Below are positions 44,570 to 49,946 of a DNA stretch of 49,946 bases, piece after piece. The position numbers and the translations under genes were made by a program. The DNA lies in assembly GCA_031288535.1 (NCBI GenBank), contig JAITRF010000060.1, forward strand, positions 77,519-127,464, given 5' to 3'. Source of the stretch: Desulfovibrio sp. GTDB lineage: Bacteria > Desulfobacterota > Desulfovibrionia > Desulfovibrionales > Desulfovibrionaceae. The notes beneath the pieces are model-generated. The model was not told the DNA's origin and did not search any database. It worked only from the letters and a program-made list of their open reading frames with translations. How positions within the stretch are numbered: position 1 is the stretch's first letter; every line of letters starts with the position of its first letter.

Positions 44570-46417
44570 TCACTCGCCCTTCCCCGGCGAAGCCATCCGC
44601 TTTTTTCCGGCCAGGCGGTGCCTGGCTTGGGCGCTCAATTCGGCCTTGCGCAGACGGATGGATTTTGGGGTAATCTCCACCAGTTCGTCGTCAGCCGCGA
44701 ATTGCAGCGCCCGTTCTAAAGTCATGGGGCGGATCGGGGTCAATACGATGTTTTCATCCTTGCCCGCGGCGCGCAGGTTGGTAAGCTTTTTTTCCTTGGT
44801 GGGATTAACGTCTATGTCGTTATCCCGGTTGTGTTCGCCGACAATCATGCCCTCGTAGACCGGATCGCCCGGGACAACCAGCATCGTGCCTCTGGGCTCA
44901 AGGTTATAAATGGCATATGCCACTGCCCGGCCGGGACGATCCGCCACCAGCGAGCCGGTGAAGCGCACGGCGAAATCTCCGCGGTATTCCTCGTAGCCGG
45001 AGAGATAGGAATTCATTATGCCGGTTCCTCTGGTGTCCGTCAGAAATTCGTCCCGAAAGCCGATAAGCCCGCGCGAAGGCACAGAAAATTCAATGCGCAC
45101 GCGCCCGCTTCCGTTGTTCACAAGCCCCAGCATACGCGCCTTGCGCTGGGCAAGTTTTTCCGTGACTACACCCAGGCAAAATTCGTCGCAGTCCACCATA
45201 AGCAGCTCGACAGGCTCCAGCGTCCGGCCGTTCTCCTCGCGCAAAATAACCTGAGGGCGGCCGACGCTCAGCTCGAATCCCTCCCGCCGCATCTGCTCTA
45301 TAAGTATGGCCAACTGAAATTCTCCCCGCCCCATGACCACAAAACTCTCCCCATCTCCTGTCTCGCGCACCCGGACGGCCACATTGCGCCTGCTCTCCCG
45401 CAGCAGGCGTTCACGAATCTTGCGCGATTGCACAATCTTGCCTTCCTGCCCGGCCAGAGGCGAGGAATTTATGCCGAAATACATGGACACGGTGGGGGCG
45501 TCCACACGCAGGCGGGGCAAAACACGGGGCATGTCTCTGGTGCAGATGGTGTCGCCTATCTTGATGTCCTCCAGACCCGACAGCACCACGATCTCACCGG
45601 CGTCCGCCTTCTCCGCCTCCACCAGCCGCATGCCTCCATAGACCTGAAGCTTGCTGATCTTCAGCGGATGCCCCTCACCGTCCTCACCGATGCGGATCAA
45701 AGCGTCACGCGGCCCGATGGAGCCGTGACGCACCCTGCCCACGGCCAGACGCCCCAGATAGTCGGAATAATCAAGATCGGAGACAAGCATCTGGAAAGGT
45801 TCGTCCGGATCGTGCTCCGGCGCAGGCAGTTCTCTCAGAATCGCGTCAAGCAGAGGAGAGAGATCCCGGCCTTTTTCCTCCGGGGAGAGCGTGGCCGTTC
45901 CTTCCCTTCCCACAGCGTAAAGCAGGGGAAATTCGAGTTGCCCCTCGGTAGCGTCAAGGTCAATGAACAAATCGTATATCTCGTTCAACACCTCGGCCGG
46001 TCTTGCGTCCCTGCGATCGATCTTGTTGATCACGACCAGAACGCGCAGACCCATTTCCAAGGTCTTTTTCAGGACAAAGCGCGTCTGCGGCAGCGGACCT
46101 TCCGCGGCGTCCACCAGAAGAACGGCGCCGTCCACCATGGAAAGGGCGCGCTCCACCTCGCCTCCGAAGTCGGAATGGCCGGGTGTGTCCAGAATGTTGA
46201 TCTTGACGCCTTTCCAGACGACAGCGCAATTTTTGGCGGAAATAGTGATGCCGCGCTCGCGTTCCAGATCCATGCTGTCCATGATCCGTTCGTCAAAGAC
46301 CTTGCCTTCGCGAAAGACGCCGCTCTGTCGGAACATGGCGTCCACAAGCGTTGTTTTGCCGTGATCGACGTGAGCGATGATCGCCACGTTGCGGATATTT
46401 TCATTTGTCTTCTTCAT
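44570..46417 (-). CDS. typA: Translational GTPase TypA/BipA
   Basis: 615 residues. The G-domain has AHVDHGKTTLVD (G1), the switch-I region RGITISAKN, DTPGHSDFGGEVERAL (G3) and NKIDR (G4). The EF-G-like domains and the BipA-specific C-terminus (GRGEFQLAILIEQMRREGFELSVGRPQV, PSRGLIGFRDEF) follow. It acts on the 70S ribosome in subunit assembly and stress adaptation. The ATG has no obvious ribosome-binding site, and TATATAG ends two bases before it. The 237 bp upstream hold repeat copy H and an AT-rich promoter-like stretch (46418-46509). Confidence 0.96.
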   Translation of the reverse strand: MKKTNENIRNVAIIAHVDHGKTTLVDAMFRQSGVFREGKVFDERIMDSMDLERERGITISAKNCAVVWKGVKINILDTPGHSDFGGEVERALSMVDGAVLLVDAAEGPLPQTRFVLKKTLEMGLRVLVVINKIDRRDARPAEVLNEIYDLFIDLDATEGQLEFPLLYAVGREGTATLSPEEKGRDLSPLLDAILRELPAPEHDPDEPFQMLVSDLDYSDYLGRLAVGRVRHGSIGPRDALIRIGEDGEGHPLKISKLQVYGGMRLVEAEKADAGEIVVLSGLEDIKIGDTICTRDMPRVLPRLRVDAPTVSMYFGINSSPLAGQEGKIVQSRKIRERLLRESRRNVAVRVRETGDGESFVVMGRGEFQLAILIEQMRREGFELSVGRPQVILREENGRTLEPVELLMVDCDEFCLGVVTEKLAQRKARMLGLVNNGSGRVRIEFSVPSRGLIGFRDEFLTDTRGTGIMNSYLSGYEEYRGDFAVRFTGSLVADRPGRAVAYAIYNLEPRGTMLVVPGDPVYEGMIVGEHNRDNDIDVNPTKEKKLTNLRAAGKDENIVLTPIRPMTLERALQFAADDELVEITPKSIRLRKAELSAQARHRLAGKKRMASPGKGE

Positions 46418-46509
46418 CTATATACATGCCACAAAAAACTGTATCATAAATGTAATATCTACTGTAATATTTTACGAATTGAAGGTTCCATTTCCAGATA
46501 TAAATTGTG

Positions 46510-46640
46510 TTAGAGCGGTTTGACATTGGAAATATATAAACCGCTCCGCAAGGATTTGCCTGCAAATCCTTGCCGCGAGATTGTCGCAAGGCGAACTTGC
46601 TTCCCCGTTAAGCGGCAATCTCAAGCCTGAACTGCTCTAA
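46510..46640. repeat. Dispersed palindromic repeat, copy H (best complete copy)
   Basis: 131 bp, from TTAGAGCGGTTTGACATT to AACTGCTCTAA, with matching 7-bp ends. Three hairpins can be drawn: AGCGGTTT with AAACCGCT; a perfect GCAAGGATTTG/CAAATCCTTGC (46548-46573); and GAGATTGTCGC with GCGGCAATCTC. It lies between typA and tRNA-Gln, directly downstream of the tRNA's 3' end on the minus strand. Confidence 0.9.
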
Positions 46641-46654
46641 ACGGCATACGCTTC

Positions 46655-46729
46655 TGGCAGGGGTGGAAGGACTCGAACCCTCGAATGACGGGACCAAAAC
46701 CCGTTGCCTTACCGCTTGGCTACACCCCT
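46655..46729 (-). tRNA. glnT: tRNA-Gln (anticodon TTG)
   Basis: On the minus strand: acceptor AGGGGTG/CACCCCT, D-arm with AGCCAAGCGGTAAGGC, anticodon stem ACGGG/CCCGT with loop TTTTGGT (anticodon TTG), T-arm with GGTTCGAATCC, discriminator G and an encoded CCA. It follows ispE, the usual ispE-tRNA-Gln-prs neighbourhood, here with typA, queF and tRNA-Ser inserted before prs. The symbol is a label only. Confidence 0.97.
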
Positions 46730-46789
46730 CCGGCAACACGCTGCCCCTGCGGGGCAGCGACCTGATATCGCGTCAAGCGACACCGGGCA

Positions 46790-47665
46790 TCAGAGCAGTT
46801 GTTGCCTATACACGCTATACCCGCGTCTGGCAAGCTCTTCCTGCCCCTTTTGCGCCGCGCCCGCATCGCAGAAAAGGCCGAACAGGGCCGAGCCGGTACC
46901 GGTAAGGCGCGCCGTCTTCGCCCCATAGCTCAGAAGCAGGTCTCTGACGGCTTCTGTTTCCGGATGGCGCTCAAAGACCAGTTCCTCAAAATCATTGCCG
47001 AGCCGCATCAGAGAAAGAGGGTCGAGGCTGCCCGGAAGCGCCGTGATCCGCCCTCTTCTTTTCATATCCAACGCCCGGAACGCCCAGGCGGTGGATATGC
47101 CGATGCCCGGACAAACCAGAAGCAGTGACAATCCGGAACAGGGATTGGAGCAGGCTGCCAGTTCTTCGCCCATACCCGAAACCAGAGCCGGCTCCCTGAG
47201 TAGGAAAAATGGCACGTCCGCCCCGATCTCGGCGCTGTCACGCAAAAAAACGGCATCGTCGGACGGACGGTCAGGGCCGCGCCCCAGACTGCAAAGAAAA
47301 GACAGAAAAAGCGCCGCATCCGAGCTTCCGCCGCCAAGACCCGCCCCTTGCGGTATGCCTTTATGCACATCAAGAGACAGGGGCGGGGCAAAGCCCGTTC
47401 TGCGCTCAAACCAGCGGTAGGCTTTTGTCAGTGTGTTGTTTTCCGGATCGATGTCCCGGATCTCCGCTGCTTCATCCAAAGCGTAAAACCGCACGACAAG
47501 GCCGGATGCGCCGGCTTTCCGGATGGGCTTGACCACAATGCGGTCATGCGGTTCCGAAAGCGGCAGCATAAGACTGCGCAATTCGTGATAGCCGGATTCC
47601 AGACGCCTGCCGACGCGCAGAAAAAGATTTATCTTGCAGCCGCCCCTGAGATAAACCGCATCCAC
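46790..47665 (-). CDS. ispE: 4-diphosphocytidyl-2-C-methyl-D-erythritol kinase
   Basis: GHMP-family kinase of the MEP isoprenoid pathway. 291 residues from a GTG. The N-terminal substrate motif KINLFLRVGRRLESGYHEL, the phosphate loop PQGAGLGGGSSDAALFL and the C-terminal GSALFGLF are all clear. Only three bases separate it from the hslV stop, and tRNA-Gln follows downstream, so hslV-ispE-tRNA-Gln may be one transcript. Confidence 0.95.
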   Translation of the reverse strand: MDAVYLRGGCKINLFLRVGRRLESGYHELRSLMLPLSEPHDRIVVKPIRKAGASGLVVRFYALDEAAEIRDIDPENNTLTKAYRWFERRTGFAPPLSLDVHKGIPQGAGLGGGSSDAALFLSFLCSLGRGPDRPSDDAVFLRDSAEIGADVPFFLLREPALVSGMGEELAACSNPCSGLSLLLVCPGIGISTAWAFRALDMKRRGRITALPGSLDPLSLMRLGNDFEELVFERHPETEAVRDLLLSYGAKTARLTGTGSALFGLFCDAGAAQKGQEELARRGYSVYRQQLL

Positions 47666-47668
47666 GTT

Positions 47669-48232
47669 CTATTCCGGATTATTCTTTCCGGGCAGGGTTT
47701 CCACGGTGAGTTCGCTGTTGGTATATACGCAGATTTCCCCGGCAATGCTCATGGCCGCTCTTGCGATAAATTCCGCGCTCAGAGAAGAGTTTCCGGCATG
47801 TCGCGCCAAGGCGCGGGCCGCGGCCAGCGCGTAAGGTCCGCCGCTGCCGATGGCGGCTATGCCGTCGTCCGGCTCTATGACGTCCCCAGTGCCGGAGATT
47901 ATGAGAATGTTCGCGGCGTCCGCTATCAGCAACATGGCCTCAAGACGGCGCAGGTATCTGTCCTTGCGCCAGTCTTTCGCCAACTCGACTGCGGCGCGCA
48001 GAAGACTGCCGTTGTATTCCTCAAGTTTCGCTTCAAAGCGCTCGAAAAGGGTGAAAGCGTCGGCCGTGGAACCCGCAAACCCGGACAGGACCGTCCCCTT
48101 GCACAGACGGCGCACTTTTTTGGCCCCATGCTTCATGACCACATTCTGACCGAAGGTCACCTGTCCGTCGCCGGCCATGGCGACCTCATTATTGTAGCGT
48201 ATTGCCAATATGGTCGTTCCATGCGTATGCAT
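47669..48232 (-). CDS. hslV: ATP-dependent protease subunit HslV
   Basis: Proteasome-like peptidase of HslUV. 187 residues from MHTHGTTIL, chosen because GAGAGG precedes it. The catalytic Thr is exposed after removal of MHTHG, leaving [54 protein letters not shown] and [16 protein letters not shown] are family hallmarks. The partner ATPase hslU is not adjacent: the next gene upstream is divergent, so hslU is elsewhere or absent. Confidence 0.95.
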   Translation of the reverse strand: MHTHGTTILAIRYNNEVAMAGDGQVTFGQNVVMKHGAKKVRRLCKGTVLSGFAGSTADAFTLFERFEAKLEEYNGSLLRAAVELAKDWRKDRYLRRLEAMLLIADAANILIISGTGDVIEPDDGIAAIGSGGPYALAAARALARHAGNSSLSAEFIARAAMSIAGEICVYTNSELTVETLPGKNNPE

Positions 48233-48726
48233 CGCGCCCTCTCTGCAACAATTTTCCCGGATACGCCGGGAAATCCGCACGCCCGGCGACCAGTGCCATG
48301 GCGTTCTGCGAACGACGTGGCGCCAGTGTATTGCCGAAAATTACGATGTAGGGATATAAATGTAAAGATACGGAAATTGTCCATAATCCGCCACGCATAG
48401 ACACAACACGGTGTAAAAATTATTATTTTTCTAAAAGCTTCGGTGAAGCATCGTTGCCCCACAGGGGTGCTTATTCATGTGTTTTTATTAATATAATAAC
48501 AATTTTCTCTTATTTGCGTGGTGGATTATGGTTGTCAGGAGCCGAGGGCTTGCCCAAACCCGCGCCTGGGTATAAACAGGTGATACGAATATGCCGGAAT
48601 CCGGACCGCTACGTGCATAACACCGGAAACCGCCACATGCTGCTCCGCGCGTTAAAAAATAAAACTTTCGAATGCGGAATCAAAGCCGGAAAGCGTAGTT
48701 CCCGGCTGACGTGAGGGGCCGTATTC
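48233..48726. other. Long divergent noncoding region between hslV and the HIT gene
   Basis: No convincing gene is seen. It contains small hairpins (GCTTC-GGT-GAAGC near 48438; CCCC-ACA-GGGG near 48457), an AT-rich promoter-like stretch with TATAAT at 48492-48497, and a potentially structured stretch at about 48519-48635 whose ends GTGGTGG and CCGCCAC can pair. I cannot assign that stretch to a known RNA family. Promoters of both flanking genes must lie here. Confidence 0.45.
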
Positions 48727-49239
48727 GTGCGATGCGAAATCTGCGGTAAAGAGCGTACGAGCATGAAACATCTCTGGTGTCCGTGGCGTATGGACTACAT
48801 ACTAGGCCCCAAGGCGGATTCCTGTATTCTTTGCCTGCCGGAGCATGAGGATGAGGACGAGGAGCGTCTTGTGCTGTACCGGGGAAAATGGAACTTCGTC
48901 ATCATCAACAAATATCCGTACAATAACGGGCACATCATGGTTGCGCCCCATCGCCATGTAATGGACATCACGCTGCTCTCCCCCGAGGAGGCCTCGGAAA
49001 TGATGGACCTTTTGCGACGTTGCACGGCAATCCTGCAAAAACATTTTTCACCCCAAGGACTGAACATCGGACTGAACTTGGGCGAAGCGGCCGGGGCCGG
49101 CATACGCGAACACATGCACTTTCACCTGGTGCCGCGCTGGAACGGAGATTCCTCGTTTATGGCCGTTGTGGACGAAGTGCGAGTGATCCCGGAACATTTG
49201 CGGGTGACTTATAACGGTTTAAAAACATACTTCAATTAG
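48727..49239 (+). CDS. HIT-family nucleotide hydrolase/phosphorylase
   Basis: 170 residues from a GTG with GAGGGG eight bases upstream. An alternative ATG 12 codons later gives the usual family N-terminus MKHLWCPWRMDYI but has a weak ribosome site. The histidine-triad motif is HMHFHLV. VIINKYPYNNGHIMVAPHRHV and the zinc-type Cys pair CILC are typical of the Ap4A-hydrolase-like HIT group in deltaproteobacteria. The longer form adds another Cys pair (CEIC). It probably cleaves a nucleotide phosphoanhydride or phosphoramidate. A LapA-domain gene follows after hairpins and a repeat. Confidence 0.9.
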   Translation: MRCEICGKERTSMKHLWCPWRMDYILGPKADSCILCLPEHEDEDEERLVLYRGKWNFVIINKYPYNNGHIMVAPHRHVMDITLLSPEEASEMMDLLRRCTAILQKHFSPQGLNIGLNLGEAAGAGIREHMHFHLVPRWNGDSSFMAVVDEVRVIPEHLRVTYNGLKTYFN

Positions 49240-49248
49240 TACCATGTA

Positions 49249-49361
49249 TCGCTTAAAACTACGCATCCGCTCCGTTTTAAGCGATAAGATCGCAAAGCAA
49301 AAAACGTTGTTTTTGCTTTGCTCCGGCGGCTTCGCCGCCGCGCCGGGCTTGTCGCCCGGCG
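49249..49361. terminator. Row of four perfect hairpins after the HIT gene
   Basis: In order: TCGCTTAAAAC/GTTTTAAGCGA (11-bp stem, 14-base loop), GCAAAGCAAAAA/TTTTTGCTTTGC (12-bp stem), CGGCGGC/GCCGCCG (3-base loop) and CGCCGGGC/GCCCGGCG (5-base loop). The second has U-rich arms and may end HIT transcription. The rest have no T-run and may be repeat-derived. Confidence 0.7.
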
Positions 49362-49405
49362 GCTAGCACGCTGCCTGATCTGCATTTTTAAGTGTTACAG
49401 CGTAC

Positions 49406-49502
49406 TAGAGCAGTTCAACTTTGAAAAGTTGGACTGCTCTGCAAGGATTTGTTCGCAAATTCCTGCAGAGCGGTTTATACATTTTCAATGTCAAACCGCT
49501 CG
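49406..49502. repeat. Dispersed palindromic repeat, copy I
   Basis: TAGAGCAGTTCAACTTTG and its mirror GGACTGCTCT form the first hairpin, as in copy C. GCAAGGATTTG follows, then GAGCGGTTTATAC and TCAAACCGCTC close the right-hand hairpin shared with most copies. It lies about 40 bp upstream of the LapA-domain gene. Confidence 0.85.
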
Positions 49503-49539
49503 AATGGCTTTGCCGTAACGACAAAACAGGGAGACTCCT

Positions 49540-49946
49540 ATGCGTTTTGTAAAAGTTTTGATTTTACTGCTGATTTTTATCGTCGGCCTCGTTTTTTTCG
49601 TGCAGAACAGCGCAGCGCTCGGCACCAATCTGCAGTTGAAGTTTGACTTGTACTATTACGGACTCAGTTGGCAAGGCCAGGCCATCCCATTCTATTTTGT
49701 CGTGCTTGCGGCATTCGCCTTGGGTATGCTGTTTGCCACCCTCATGCTTTTCATCGATCGCATCCGGCTGGGCTGTTCCCTGATAGGCCACAAACGCGCC
49801 GTCCGCACCTTGGAGAGAGAGGTGGAACGTTTGCGCGTCGAGCGGGCAAAGGAGGCCAAACCCCTGCCTCCGGCCCCGGAAATACGGGAAACGGCCAAGG
49901 AAACCGTCAAGGAAACGGTCACGGACGGCGAAAACCAGGGAGCGCA
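49540..49946 (+). CDS. LapA-domain (DUF1049) membrane protein, truncated by the window end
   Basis: Partial: 135 codons are open up to the right edge with no stop. It starts MRFVKVLILLL, with AGGGAG seven bases upstream of the ATG. Two membrane helices (~5-20 and ~48-73: IPFYFVVLAAFALGMLFATL) enclose the short periplasmic loop LQLKFDLYYYG, the LapA/DUF1049 pattern. A charged coiled-coil-like tail (TLEREVERLRVERAKEAKP) follows. The family takes part in lipopolysaccharide assembly and its regulation in proteobacteria. The partner LapB (YciM) would be expected downstream but lies outside the window. Confidence 0.85.
   Translation, partial: MRFVKVLILLLIFIVGLVFFVQNSAALGTNLQLKFDLYYYGLSWQGQAIPFYFVVLAAFALGMLFATLMLFIDRIRLGCSLIGHKRAVRTLEREVERLRVERAKEAKPLPPAPEIRETAKETVKETVTDGENQGA

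Noticed and set aside
44831..46513. 560-codon open frame opposite typA
   Set aside because: Long antisense frame caused by the GC-rich codon pattern of typA, which has complete GTPase motifs. No protein family features on this strand.
46401..46589. 62-residue minus-strand open frame ahead of typA
   Set aside because: Overlaps the typA start and repeat copy H, and consists mostly of AT-rich promoter-like sequence and repeat.
48515..48640. 6S RNA, SRP RNA or cobalamin riboswitch
   Set aside because: Some words look alike (for example GAGCCGA, CCGCTAC), but the defining conserved blocks and order of these families are not found.
1..49946. CRISPR array, prophage or insertion sequence
   Set aside because: The repeats are scattered, with irregular spacing and internal palindromes, not spacer-separated direct repeats; no integrase, transposase or phage structural gene was seen.

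Overview
The window reads as chromosomal DNA of a GC-rich, anaerobe-like deltaproteobacterium, most probably from the Desulfovibrio group. This is inferred from the character of the housekeeping proteins (for example a chorismate-mutase/EPSP-synthase-like fusion, a HIT-LapA pair and the TPR/FtsB/PgsA arrangement) and from abundant dispersed palindromic repeats. No species call is possible from sequence reading alone. Forty-three protein genes (two cut by the window ends) and two tRNA genes are supported. No phage, transposase or CRISPR array was seen.

Layout. 1-9.1 kb, all minus strand, is core metabolism and envelope: a truncated RlmD-type RNA methyltransferase, a trxA-trxB-bamD operon with a clear sigma-70-type promoter, and a long run pcm, pgsA, small coiled-coil protein, ftsB-like, TPR protein, lipoprotein, fbp, tsaD. 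9.5-10.1 kb holds a DUF2569-type membrane protein on the plus strand. 10.2-27.5 kb is a 17-kb block of eleven minus-strand genes and is the most interesting part. Read 5' to 3' it encodes a glycine-zipper lipoprotein, a membrane-anchored trypsin-like protease, two proteins sharing an SrfA-like C-terminal domain, SrfB (actin/Hsp70-like ATPase fold), SrfC (GTPase-like P-loop protein), a single-pass membrane protein, a secreted VWA protein with the DTTISM motif of PpkA sensor domains, an ABC ATPase, an FtsX-type permease and a secreted SUMF1-fold protein. The last four resemble the TagT/TagS/TagR plus PpkA-sensor module that controls type VI secretion by threonine phosphorylation. Here there is no kinase, no phosphatase and no type VI structural gene; the module is joined to SrfABC instead.

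27.9-32.2 kb is a plus-strand run: mutL, an MBL-fold hydrolase, an iron-sulfur-flavoprotein-like reductase and comF. 32.3-39.2 kb (minus) holds a GT9 glycosyltransferase, a CgeB-like glycosyltransferase, a FapA/DUF342-like protein, a STAS protein and a long-chain acyl-CoA ligase with a strikingly AT-rich internal patch. 39.4-41.2 kb is a chorismate mutase/EPSP-synthase-like protein. 41.4-48.2 kb (minus) is pth, rplY, prs, queF, typA, tRNA-Gln, ispE and hslV, with tRNA-Ser on the plus strand. The window ends with a HIT-family protein, a row of four hairpins and a truncated LapA-domain protein.

Nine copies, whole or partial, of one modular palindromic repeat with TTAGAGC/GCTCTAA ends lie in the gaps between genes. 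A second, unrelated repeat occurs twice near trxA. Two of the nine copies bracket the Srf/Tag-like block.
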